Of a DNA stretch of 64,000 nt, positions 1 through 11,244 are shown piece by piece. Source of the DNA: Sipunculus nudus (lineage: Eukaryota; Annelida; Sipuncula; Golfingiida; Sipunculidae); the NCBI GenBank assembly GCA_026874595.1, contig CM049308.1, forward strand, positions 35,396,027 through 35,460,026, given 5' to 3'. A model generated the notes under the pieces. It was given only the letters and a program-made list of their open reading frames with translations, did no database searches and was not told where the DNA came from. The first letter of the stretch is position 1. Every line of letters begins with the position of its first letter. Made by a program: the position numbers and the translations under genes.

Positions 1-2288
1 GTAAAGATGGCGTGGACGGCCTACCTCTGTACAGGGTGTAAAGATGGGGCGGACGGCCTACACCTGTACAGGGTATAAAGATGGCGTGGGCGACCAACAC
101 CTGTACAGGGTGTAAAGATGGCGCGGACGACCTACACCTGTACAGGGTGTAAAGATGGCGTCGGCGACCTACCTCTGTACAGGGTGTAAAGATGGCGTGG
201 ACGACCTACCTCTGTACAGGGTGTAAAGATGGCGTGGCCGACCAACATCTGTACAGGGTATAAAGATGGCGTGGGCGACCAACACCTGTACAGGGTGTAA
301 AGATGGAGCGGACGGCCTACACCTGTACAGGGTGTAAAGATGGCGTGGACGACCTACCTCTGTACAGGGTGTAAAGATGGGGCGGACGGCCTACACCTGT
401 ACAGGGTATAAAGATGGCGTGGACCACCTACCTCTGTACAGGGTGTAAAGATGGCGTGGACGACCTCCCTCTGTACAGGGTGTAAAGATGGCGTGGGCGA
501 CCTACCTCTGTACAGGGTGTAAAGATGGCGTGGACGGCCTACCTCTGTACAGGGTGTAAAGATGGGGCGGACGGCCTACACCTGTACAGGGTATAAAGAT
601 GGCGTGGGCGACCAACACCTGTACAGGGTGTAAAGATGGCGCGGACGACCTACACCTGTACAGGGTGTAAAGATGGCGTCGGCGACCTACCTCTGTACAG
701 GGTGTAAAGATGGCGTGGACGACCTACCTCTGTACAGGGTGTAAAGATGGCGTGGGCGACCAACATCTGTACAGGGTATAAAGATGGCGTGGGCGACCAA
801 CACCTGTACAGGGTGTAAAGATGGAGCGGACGGCCTACGCCTGTACAGGGTGTAAAGATGGGGCGGACGGCCTACACCTGTACAGGGTGTAAAGATGGCG
901 TGGGCGACCAACACCTGTACAGGGTATAAAGATGGCGTGGGCGACCAACACCTGTACAGGATATAAAGATGGCGTTGACGACCTACCTCTGTACAGGGTG
1001 TAAAGATGGCGTGGACGACCTACCTCTGTACAGGGTGTAAAGATGGGGCGGACGGCCTACACCTGTACAGGGTATAAAGATGGCGTGGACCACCTACCTC
1101 TGTACAGGGTGTAAAGATGGCGTGGACGACCTCCCTCTGTACAGGGTGTAAAGATGGCGTGGGCGACCTACCTCTGTACAGGGTGTAAAGATGGCGTGGA
1201 CGGCCTACCTCTGTACAGGGTGTAAAGATGGGGCGGACGGCCTACACCTGTACAGGGTATAAAGATGGCGTGGGCGACCAACACCTGTACAGGGTGTAAA
1301 GATGGCGCGGACGACCTACACCTGTACAGGGTGTAAAGATGGCGTCGGCGACCTACCTCTGTACAGGGTGTAAAGATGGCGTGGACGACCTACCTCTGTA
1401 CAGGGTGTAAAGATGGCGTGGGCGACCAACATCTGTACAGGGTATAAAGATGGCGTGGGCGACCAACACCTGTACAGGGTGTAAAGATGAAGCGGACGGC
1501 CTACACCTGTACAGGGTGTAAAGATGGCGTGGACGACCTACCTCTGTACAGGGTGTAAAGATGGGGCGGACGGCCTACACCTGTACAGGGTATAAAGATG
1601 GCGTGGACCACCTACCTCTGTACAGGGTGTAAAGATGGCGTGGACGACCTCCCTCTGTACAGGGTGTAAAGATGGCGTGGGCGACCTACCTCTGTACAGG
1701 GTGTAAAGATGGCGTGGACGGCCTACCTCTGTACAGGGTGTAAAGATGGGGCGGACGGCCTACACCTGTACAGGGTATAAAGATGGCGTGGGCGACCAAC
1801 ACCTGTACAGGGTGTAAAGATGGCGCGGACGACCTACACCTGTACAGGGTGTAAAGATGGCGTCGGCGACCTACCTCTGTACAGGGTGTAAAGATGGCGT
1901 GGACGACCTACCTCTGTACAGGGTGTAAAGATGGCGTGGGCGACCAACATCTGTACAGGGTATAAAGATGGCGTGGGCGACCAACACCTGTACAGGGTGT
2001 AAAGATGGAGCGGACGGCCTACGCCTGTACAGGGTGTAAAGATGGGGCGGACGGCCTACACCTGTACAGGGTGTAAAGATGGCGTGGGCGACCAACACCT
2101 GTACAGGGTATAAAGATGGCGTGGGCGATCAACACCTGTACAGGGTATAAAGATGGCGTGGACGACCTACCTCTGTACAGGGTGTAAAGATGGCGTGGAC
2201 GACCTACACCTGTACAGGGTGTAAAGATGGGGCGGGCGACCTACACCTGTACAGGGTGTAAAGATGGGGCGGACGGCCTACACCTGTT
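1..2288. repeat. 37-bp minisatellite with higher-order units
   Basis: About 62 tandem copies of a 37-bp unit built around ctgtacagggtgtaaagatg, with variable positions such as cgtggacgacctacctc, gggcggacggcctacacc and cgtgggcgaccaacacc. The variants recur in the same order: the unit series starting at 1 restarts at 519, 1185 and 1703. This gives blocks of 14 units (518 bp) and 18 units (666 bp) that together form a 1184-bp higher-order repeat present almost twice. The array runs off the left edge, so its true length is unknown. Apparent minus-strand reading frames exist only because three units make 111 bp, a multiple of three. I see no sign that it encodes protein. Confidence 0.97.
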
Positions 2289-4254
2289 TGGGTTTACATT
2301 TGACAACTAACCTCTCTCTTTTTTACTTAAGTATAAGTCATCACCAAATTTCAATGACTGCATTGACTAGAGCCGGATAAAAAATCAATTTATGTTAAAC
2401 TTATTCATGCGACTTTCCGACAATGTCTCTTCTCTGTTTTCAAAAGAAATATGATATACATTAATGAGATAATCCAATGCCTCGGTGTTTTAAAGTTCAG
2501 ATTTTATAGATTATCTTTACATGAGCCTGACGGTGTATATCTAATTAACCTTTACGCTAGTCTGCAGGTTGAAATCGCGTTGCTCAGACCAATAATTCCG
2601 AAGTTTGTTGTATCATTGGGCCACACAAGTGATCAATTATCCCTTGCGCAGACAGGCTGAAAGTAATATATAGACGTGGCGCGGGTAATGGGTCTGATTC
2701 ACGTTTATGGTATACATAGTTACAGCTAAGGTTTATAGGTGAACATACATTGCAACGGATGACATTACAGGCCTATACACCTGCACGGAAGAGGGTGGTC
2801 TCGTAGAAACCAAGCCAGATGTATACCAGAAGAGCACACTTGACTGAGATCGACAAGTGAAAACCGAAGTTCAAGATGGCGAGCGGGTTTTACATTGGTT
2901 ATTCTGGGTCCGTGTTTTTAATTTGCGAGCATGTTTTGTAACTTGAGAACATGTCACAGGCAGTGTGCCAGGGGCCATTATCATTGTAAGTCCTTAATAA
3001 ATGTACGTTACGATAAAGAAGCACCCACACGGCCACCACTGTTCCAGCAATAGAAATGATGAATGACATATATACTCGTATATGCACACTCCTCGGACGA
3101 TTATTTTTTTTATTCAGGATTATATGTATATTTTTTATGTCGTCTGCCAGCCTTGTGGATAACAGCTTTGTAGATGGTGAGTTTGTTTTGCCAGGGTATA
3201 TTTTCACATGCAGTGACCCCTATTTGCGCAGTTGGAAATGGAAATATGCAGTTGTAATTCTGTATCTATGCAGTTATAAAAATTTAAGGCTTTGTTCCTG
3301 TCACATACTGAAACACCACATTTATGCCAAAGAGAGAGAGAGGGGGGGGGGGGGGGGGCGAGAGGGAGAGAGAAACTTTTTAATTGGCGTTAAGTCGTTT
3401 TCTTCGATCTGAATTTACAATCATCCTGTCATATTTCTACAAAATGAATAAATAATTTGTCATATTTTTTTTTTCATAATAGTCATATTATATAAATAAA
3501 CTAAATATTCACACATAAGATCAACTTGTACTGGTTCAACCTTAAATTTAAAAGGCCCCTGTCCCTGGCGTCCTAATTGGCCTTCAACTTCTCATTGTAC
3601 ATGTAGTGTCTGATACTTTTTTTATTCTATAAAAAATTCTTTTCAATTAAACAGAATTCGTTTTTTTTTATGAATGTCGTGCATCTGGTAACTCTGTTGG
3701 GAAATGAAGGAATTGAAAAATTAGTATACCAATGAGAAACTGAGATATAATCTTTAAGTAGAGAAGATTCAGATTTCAATAAAGGTACAGCGCAATAATA
3801 TTTATTTTCATGCCAATAGGTGACACGCATGTGGCCATGTTACTCTGAAAGGTTTCAAATTTGGTCAAGTTCTTAACAAACAGTGAGGATATAATATGAA
3901 ACCTGTCAAGTTGTCATATCTTTTAGAAGTTCTGTTGAGTGTAAAATTAAGCATCTAACCCTCTTGTATCCTTTCAAACAGCACAGAATAGTAAATCCTT
4001 AACTGAGATGCATGTTTACTGAACAGGCAATGTATTTCACACAATATACAACGTAATTGTGAATTCACATTACACATGTTTCTATAGTCTGAGTAGAAGT
4101 TAGGCAGATGTAATGAGAACACTAATTCTTTAACGGGCAACTAACCTGTCTCGGAAAACCATAGGGTTTTTTTTTGCATTATTAACTGTCAGACTTATAA
4201 TATGTATATTTAAATATACTCTCCCTAATATCTGAATATCAAATGAGCCTGAGA
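2289..4254. other. Intergenic, no gene recognised
   Basis: AT-rich sequence without a convincing coding exon. A GA-rich stretch followed by a long G run lies at about 3329-3375. The only gene-like detail is a 22-codon frame at 2876-2941 whose ATG sits in a good context (tcaagATGGCG), but it has no recognisable product and no clear splice donor. Confidence 0.6.
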
Positions 4255-4291
4255 ACATATAAATATATATATACATATATATTTACTACAA

Positions 4292-4330
<39 letters not shown>
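4255..4330. repeat. (AT)n microsatellite
   Basis: Alternating AT/TA tract, with a second similar tract at about 4508-4550. Confidence 0.9.
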
Positions 4331-4506
4331 TCTAATGATTTACTACAATAAACAACTGCTAGAGTGCCCAAATTGGTATGACACCAGAGCTTTATGATTA
4401 TACAAACAGTGGAATCAAAGTGTTAGTCTGTAGAAGATGTGTGGGTAAAGAGAGAGAGTGACGCTTTCAAAATAGACTTACTCGTGTCAGTGTTAGTAAA
4501 CAATGT

Positions 4507-4550
<44 letters not shown>

Positions 4551-4582
4551 CATATAAATAATGATAATATACATATTATGAT

Positions 4583-5215
4583 GGCAAACTCCGCCTCCTA
4601 TTAACGAATGGTAGAATTGTATACAGCAGACGGTCTTGATATTTTTCTATGAGGAAGAATATCGCTAAGATTAATAGCCCCGTGTCTAGCAGACTATATT
4701 TACAATAAATATACGTACCGACCATCGTTCACACGCTTGTCCAAGCAAAGGCTTCTTATCAGGTGTGATATATTACCGTTACGTCATATTCTTTATCAGA
4801 CTTCTAAAAAAAGATTGGCGTCCTTACACATACACCCACACCCTCACCGTATACACACACACACAATCACACACACCACCCGTGTACGCACAAAGTCACA
4901 TAAACACGTACAGACCACCTAAAATGTTATTTTACATCTATTTTACAACAAAACCACAGTTAAACATAGGTGTGTAGGTGCTTCCGTCATGAGGTCTTAA
5001 CGATGAGGACACTCGCATATATACGCACCCAGACACGTAAATTGTATCTGCGTGTGAACGATGGTTGATACGGATTTATTGTTTATTTTGTCCGCTAGTC
5101 ACGGGGCTATTAATCTTTGCGAAATTCTTCCCTATGGAATATTTATCAAGGCCGCCTTCCTGTACACCTCCGCCAGTCGTAAACAAGAGGCGGTGGCCAC
5201 GATATTTGACGAATA
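4583..5215. mobile_element. Long terminal inverted repeat (foldback) element
   Basis: The stretch around 4583-4741 is the reverse complement of about 5049-5215. Matching landmarks are accatcgttcacacgc (4721-4736) against gcgtgtgaacgatggt, agattaatagccccgtg (4668-4684) against cacggggctattaatct, and aggaagaat against attcttcc. The arms are roughly 160 bp with scattered differences. They enclose about 300 bp that includes a CA-rich microsatellite near 4845-4880. No transposase is present, so it is non-autonomous. The superfamily is not assigned because no target-site duplication was found. Confidence 0.7.
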
Positions 5216-5770
5216 AAGCACGCGCATGTCTTAACATACATTCGGTAGGAACCCGAGAAGAGGCCATTCAACGGTTCGAGGTTAACTATTAAGCAATTAA
5301 CATCAGGGGTGTGCGTGTCACTCTTAGACGAACGGAGACGACTTCTCTAGTCGCTTATAAAAAGTAATAAAGATGCCTCTCTTTCTGCAGTTGTTTGTGC
5401 TTGATTTTCAATAAGTTAAGTGTACTTTCTCTTTAGCATTACACCGTACATAAAAAAGAATGAATTTGGGTGGAACAAAGCAGGAGGAAATGTGCATTTC
5501 AACCTGTCCCAACAGCGTGGTTTAAAATGTTAGTACATGTTTATTTAAATTTCCTTTTTACACAAGGGTTCCATTTAGCCTCCTTAATCAGACAGATCCC
5601 GAGGTGACGAAATTACACGTGTTTTCAATGTTAATGTTACCAGGTCTCACAGTTACCGGCGAGAATTGAAACCGAAGGCTTGTTCTCTGGTCTCCATGCA
5701 AGAGTGACAGGTAAACAACCTCAATCTCTAAGGAGTGGCTTGAATCGTTTTTTTTTTTTTTTTATCGTTG
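5216..5770. other. Intergenic, nothing recognised
   Basis: No coding exon or repeat family identified. A T run ends near 5763, just before the SINE-like head. Confidence 0.5.
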
Positions 5771-5773
5771 TAA

Positions 5774-5850
5774 AGCCTGCTGGCACAATGGTAAGGCCGC
5801 CAGAATAATCACCGAGGGATTGTGTGTTTCCAATCCGTTAAGACCGTCAC
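5774..5850 (+). mobile_element. SINE-like tRNA-derived head
   Basis: A polymerase III A-box-like TGGCACAATGG at 5781-5791 is followed by a B-box-like GTTTCCAATCC at 5826-5836. Their starts are 45 bases apart, the tRNA spacing. A T run lies immediately upstream. The 3' extent of the element is not defined. The B box differs from the consensus at two positions, so it may be an old copy. The same A/B pairing recurs on the minus strand at 62983-63038. Confidence 0.5.
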
Positions 5851-6134
5851 CGCGTGTAGACACCTGGCAAAAGTCTGTACCACAAGCGTGCGTCCTCTCC
5901 ACCATGGAATGAATAGATACTGGTAATTGGCGGCAGGCAAAAATGTAGAAAGAATAACACGATAGCCCATAAATAGTGTTTGTGGATATGTTGCCCAGGG
6001 AGGCGAGAAAAGCTTCAAGAATGAACAGACCAAAGGACCAGGAGGAAAATGTAAAATTGGATGAGACTGACCGTGTCAGTGGAATCAGACTTTTAACCAA
6101 ACCTTTACCTTTAAATTTATTAACAAGACCTCTG

Positions 6135-6321
6135 CAGGGGCGGATCCAGGAAAAGGGGGGGGGGGGTCCTACCCAGGAGGACTAAAAAATTAAAAAAAGG
6201 TCCCATGGTCTGGAAAAAAAGGGGGGGGGGGTCCAGGCCATAAAATTTGGTCTGAAACGCCTACAAAAAAGGTTTGGCGACAGAAAATAGGTGGGTCCTG
6301 ACCCCCTTGGATCCGCTTCTG
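6135..6321. mobile_element. Short hAT-like inverted-repeat element (MITE)
   Basis: The left end caggggcggatccagg is matched at the right end by ccttggatccgcttctg in inverse orientation, spanning 187 bp. Two G runs of 9 or more bases lie inside. Ends beginning CAG and rich in GGCGGATCC resemble hAT-type MITEs. An intact 8-bp target duplication is not visible, so the class is a guess. Confidence 0.5.
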
Positions 6322-6869
6322 CTCTTCACATGTTAATATTACATATATCATACTGAACAAGAATACTTTCAGTAGTGTGCATTTGGGTCGACCGGGTGTA
6401 AAAATGAAACCAGATAACTCTGCGTTTGAAGTACACTCCCGTGCACTTACATTAATAAGCAGTCCCCTAAATCTGGCCCAAAGCTATTTCTGCCTCACAA
6501 TACAGAATGTAAACGTGATTAATATTAATGAACTTAGTCACAGTCAGTGGTGTGATGGAAAATAACTGGACGTGTGTGTGTGTGTGTGCGCGCACAAAGA
6601 TATGATAGAATAAATACGGTATATACCTGATGAAAAAGTCTCTTGCTTCAACACTTATCAAAATAAAAGAGTAAATATCTTTCATGATTTTTCACAAAGT
6701 GTCATATATTTGGGCCCATAACTTTTATAAATTAAGTAATACTGGCTTAATTTCTAACACATACATAGAAACTATATAGGGGAATATTTATGGTAAATAT
6801 GAAGAAAACAGATGAGTGGTTTTGATATTAGGCAGTCCTTAAGGGTGATAATACGTTTTTGATGGAAAT
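6322..6869. repeat. Repeat fragment (family B) and GT microsatellite
   Basis: A GT/GC microsatellite lies at about 6572-6595. From about 6690 the sequence matches the family-B repeat seen at 43340-43746 and 46420-46834; shared phrases are cccataacttttataaatt, aatatttatggtaaatatga and gagtggttttgatattaggc. The terminal hairpin is missing here, so this copy is partial. Confidence 0.6.
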
Positions 6870-7187
6870 TTGAAGTTTTTCAGATACTGGAGCTTTTGTA
6901 TAAAATTTTTAATAAAATTTAAATAAAATCAACCTGGTAGGTACTTCTTAGCCCTATAGCTCCTAGGATATGGGTAAGTAACAAAGACCTTATTTCAGGT
7001 TTCCAAGATTTTTCATGGACCTCCCTGGATGTCAAGTTAGAAGATTCCAGGTCCAATAGTTCAATTTGTGCCCTGTTAAAGGGACAACCTCATCTTTGAA
7101 GGTCTCAAAAATAGAGAAAAAATGCTTAAAATTTTAAAAAATCCAGGTGAGAAAAATGCTTAAAATTTAAAACAAGGCCTACAGGCC
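6870..7187 (+). repeat. Family-A element fragment, left of an insertion
   Basis: Matches the family-A units at 18.4-19.6 kb: cagatactggagcttttgta, the phrase catggacctccctgg and ggtctcaaaaatagagaa. The unit stops at aaaatccaggtg and resumes at about 10063 with aaaaatccaggtggtgcc. It has therefore been split by the sequence at 7188-10066. Confidence 0.65.
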
Positions 7188-10066
7188 TAATGCGAACCTG
7201 TGCAACAAGATTACACCAGGTATAATACTTCAATGCTGGACCATTACTTTTCAAGAACATGCGTAACATGTATATGAACAATGCAAGTACTAAACACTAA
7301 ACGGATGCTGTGCAAAAATGGTGGCAGATGGCACCACCAATTTTGTGTATGATTAAGAGCTATGTGCGATCTATACACATGCAAAATTTCAGGGGGATAT
7401 TTCAAACCAGTCCTGAGATATGAGTGTTTTTATCCCAAGGCAGATGAACAGATGGACACTGTGCAAAAATGGTTGCAGGTGCTGCCACCATTTTTAGTGT
7501 ATGTTATAAAGCCTCCAAGAGCTACATTTGTGCAAAATCTTTAGCCTCATCGGTCAAACGGTTCCCGAGATATGTGGGTTTATGTGTGGAAACAGACGCA
7601 CAAATGGATGCTGGGCAGAGAGGAAAGGTCAGAGGTCAACCAAAAATGAGGGCGCAGCAGTTCACATGTGACCGATCATAATTAAGAATTTTAAAAATTC
7701 TGCCAAGTGGTTATGGAGGAGTTCTCCGGAAACCTATGTGGCGATTGCGGCAGCGTCGGTATCCGACTGAAAACATCCGACTTGCAGATACAATGATTGT
7801 AGCTGGCACCACCAGTCTTATATACAACGAAGAGATATATAAATATGCCCAATGTCAGACTGATATGTCAAACCCCTCCTGTGAAATAAACAGGGACATA
7901 CACTGTGCAAAAATTATTGTAGGTGGCGCCACCAGTCTTGTACACTGTAAAGCTACCCAATATGTATAAACATGCCCAATTTTAGGCTGATGTATCAAAT
8001 TCCTCTGTAGAAATAAGCAGGCGCATACACTGCAAAAGTCAATGTAGGTGGCACTACCTGTCTTGTAAATAAGAATACCATCAAAGACGCATAGACAGGT
8101 CAAAATATCAGTCCAATACATCAAACTTCCCAAGAGTTTGATGCACTGGGCTGACAAGGCTTAGGTGAGTAAGGCAGTTGCCCCCGAGTGACCTGTGACA
8201 AATTGCTGCCTCAAGCTACTGCACTGAGTGAACTCTTGACCTGCACCTGGCTAGACTGAACTTTTGACCTGTACCTGGCTGCACTGAGTGAACTCTTGAC
8301 CTATTGCATTATCTGACACAGTTGGCAGTCTACCAAAGCTATAAATAGATTCAGGCTGAACTTTGGTGCCAAATATGATGCAGTGAGCAGTCTTCCAAAG
8401 CTATAAATAGAATGCAGCTACTGCACTGAGTGAACTCTTGACCCCTACCTGGCTGCACTTCTTCCAATCCTCGCACTGTGCCAAAACTATTTATAGAGCT
8501 GACATCATCTTGGCTAATGGCCAACATCAAGGCACCAGCAATCTGCCAATGGTAAACCAAGTGCTGCCATCTGTACACAAAAGTGGTCCCTACTTGAAAT
8601 AACTTTGAAATTTATTTTCCCAATACAAAATGCTTTTTTATAAAGAAAGAAATCAGGAATATATGTAAAATTATTACGGATGCATACTGAATGCAAAATT
8701 AAAATACAGATATATCTCATTGATGGCAAATTCTTGAATTAAGTTGAGTAGGGATACCAATAATTTATATTCCACGTACAGTTGTCTTTATATAGCCACA
8801 GAGAGCTGAACATCCATGATTGTAACATTGCCTGGTATGATGAATAATTTATATCATAAATCTAAATTTGTTAAAAGCTCATAAAAAAACTTTCTTGTCA
8901 ATATTAACCAAAGAAAACCTGAAATCTTAATGTCTAGTGGCATGATGTAATAAATGCTGATAAACAGGTGCCAGGCTAGATGTAACAGCATAACAAAGCT
9001 AACATATATGGTAAAATGACTCAATTCAATCTCCATAATTCAGCCAAAAATCATTCATGTGAAATCATTAATGACAATTATTATAAGAATTATTGAAGGG
9101 ATTATTCTTGTAAAATATTTAACATACTGGCTTCAATGGCATTAGTTGAAAAACGTTTCACAGGTTTATAACTCATATAGGAAGATACAGCAAACTGGCT
9201 AAATTCAGCTTCCCGTAACTCAGCCAAAAAGCACTGAACCAAAACCATTTGAACAAACTTGAATTATCAACATCTGAGGATAATTAATGCATGAGATTTA
9301 AGAATTTGGCCCAGTGGTTTTTGAGAAGAAGCTCTTTGTAGCCATTGAGCTAAAATGTGCTGTTATGGCATATGACTAAATTCAGCTTCCAATAACTTAG
9401 CCAAAAGTCACTGAAAAGAGACCATTTGAACAAACTTCAGAAAGCACTACCCTAGGATCATTTCTGTGTGATATTAAACATTTTGGCCATATGGTTTCAG
9501 AGAAGAAGTTTTTTGTAGCCCTCAGTGTGATACAGGCACTGATGACCCCGTACGAAAAAGGCCGATGCAATGCGCCACCAATACCTCAATTTCAGATATG
9601 ACCTATGTGACCAACATTGGCATAAAATTTGGTGATGATAGCTCCAGCCGTTTCTGAGATTTAAATTTTAATATGCTTTTTTGCACAATTAACAAAGTTC
9701 AACCTCCTGTAACTCGGCCAAAAATCTCCAAATTGGAACCATTCAAATAAACTTGAGAAAGATTGTTCCAGGGATCATTTCTGTGAAATATTAGACAATT
9801 TGGCTGGACAGTTTCGGAGAAGAAGATTTTTAAAGCTTTTTTTAGGCTAGATTTTATAGGGAAAAAGCTTTTTTCCCTATAAAATCTAAGAAAATGCAGT
9901 TAGCCAAAAAATAAGCAAAATCTGATATAGTTTTTTGGATGACTGATTATTTGCAAAAAATTTGGTGATGCTAGCTCCTGCCGTTTTTGATATAGCTATG
10001 GTTAACGTACAGACGACGCACGACGTACGACGCCGCACCATCGCATAAGCTCACAGGTTCGCTAAA
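7188..10066. mobile_element. 2.9-kb composite insertion in a family-A array
   Basis: The block is bounded by an inverted 11-mer, gcgaacctgtg (7192-7202) and cacaggttcgc (10052-10062), and interrupts a family-A unit. Inside, 7200-8160 holds two degenerate units related to family C (ggtggcgccaccagtc at about 7923). From 8160 to 8470 there are short repeats of cactgagtgaactcttgacc. From about 9110 to 9980 there are several units of roughly 180-260 bp sharing the phrase cagcttcc..taactcagccaaaa. A local hairpin lies at about 9836-9890, and a gacgcacgacgtacgacg tract sits just before the right end. No transposase frame is visible. The structure suits a tandem-cored non-autonomous element. Confidence 0.55.
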
Positions 10067-10300
10067 AATCCAGGTGGTGCCAACAGTCTGCAGCGACTGA
10101 TGAAACACTCCATGATGAATATGCATGCAAAGAATCATGGTGAACAATTCATTAGTTTTTCAGATACTGGAGCCTTTTTATCAAATTTTAATTATTCTGG
10201 TGGGAACTTCTGAGCCCCATACATAATTTCAGGTGTCCAAGGAGATTTTCCATGGAACTCACTGGATTTCAGAAGATTCTAGGTCCAATGGTTAAATCAA
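10063..10300 (+). repeat. Family-A element fragment, right of the insertion
   Basis: Continues the family-A unit with ccaggtggtgccaacagtct, cagatactggagcc and ggtccaatggtt. Confidence 0.6.
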
Positions 10301-10578
10301 ACCAATGAGCTTGTATTTAAATTCACACAGCAGTCACTATACTCTCCTTGGTCTAAACTGATAAATTCATGGTACGTCACATCAGGAACTCGTGGCACTC
10401 AATAACAGAAGTACGCCACATTAGGACAAGTGATACACATAACCAATGAACTTGTGTTTAAATATACCCAGCAGTCACTATAAACTCTTTAGTCTAAACT
10501 GATGAGTTAATGGTAGGTCACATCAGGAATTGGTGGTAGACATTAACAGGAGTATACCACAAGAGGACATATAAATGT
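10301..10578. repeat. Two-copy tandem duplication, about 138 bp
   Basis: The phrases accaatgagcttgt (10303) and accaatgaacttgt (10441) start two diverged copies that share cagcagtcactata, ctaaactgat and aggtcacatcagga. Confidence 0.7.
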
Positions 10579-10644
10579 CCCCCACTCATATCAACATAAT
10601 ATACAGACAAAAGTATTTAATAAACTTCTGTTTCATTTATACAT

Positions 10645-10650
10645 TTTATT
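10645..10650 (-). terminator. COQ6: Candidate COQ6 polyadenylation signal
   Basis: TTTATT on the plus strand reads AATAAA-type on the COQ6 strand. It is the first such hexamer I see after the stop codon at 11212 and implies a 3' untranslated region of roughly 560 bases. A 116-codon minus-strand frame at 10617-10967 lies in this region and is probably chance. Confidence 0.4.
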
Positions 10651-11211
10651 TTTTTTTTACAAATCTGAATATTAAACCCTTTTGGTTTTCTAGAGTAACA
10701 TACAGAAAACAATGAATATTCCAATGCAAAATAAATTTTGACTTTGCGAGGAACAGGAACTTGTTTTCTGACAAAAAAGTCCACCATCAGACTGTTCTCT
10801 TCTTCTGAGCCTGTCTGTGCCACAATCTGTAATGAACTTAGTGATGCCAGTGATGAAAAAGCAACCGTATTTACCATCTTCAATAGATACAAAAAGTAAA
10901 CTGCATTAATAATGCACCTGTCCCAGGTACCATTTAAATGAATGTTTGTACTTGATTTTACCTGCACCAGTTGGTTGTAAAGTCACTACCTTTATGTACG
11001 CAGAAACAGTAGTAATTCTGATATGGATTTATGCCCCTTGTGATTTTGTTCCCAGGGACTCATCAGCTCATTAGATTATCAGCAATCACTCTTCAGAACT
11101 TTCTTCCTTGTGGTAATACCAAGCCTTTAACAGGTGAAACATAGTCTGTATGTCCCACTAATAAACCAGCAGCAACAAATCAAACTTAACACCCATCACT
11201 TTATAGTCTTT

Positions 11212-11244
11212 TTATCTGCCTGCTGCTCCTCCAATTATTCTGTC
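11212..11244 (-). CDS. COQ6: COQ6 exon 12 (last)
   Basis: 33-bp terminal exon encoding [10 protein letters not shown] and the TAA stop. Acceptor ctttacag|gac. It continues the previous exon in phase 0 and gives a C-terminus of the usual COQ6 length. Confidence 0.85.
   Translation of the reverse strand, partial: DRIIGGAAGR

Noticed and set aside
687-2098. Two identical 75-codon minus-strand frames
   Set aside because: They are produced by the 37-bp repeat (three units are 111 bp) and are identical because of the 1184-bp higher-order copy.
1-2288. CRISPR-like repeat array
   Set aside because: There are no distinct spacers; the whole unit is repeated and the context is animal genomic DNA.
2289-10600. 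ENTPD5, the next neighbour of COQ6 in vertebrates
   Set aside because: No exon with the GDA1/CD39 motifs was found left of COQ6; the region is repeats.
10617-10967. 116-codon minus-strand frame after COQ6
   Set aside because: Lies in the expected COQ6 3' untranslated region and has no family motif; COQ6 already ends properly at 11212.
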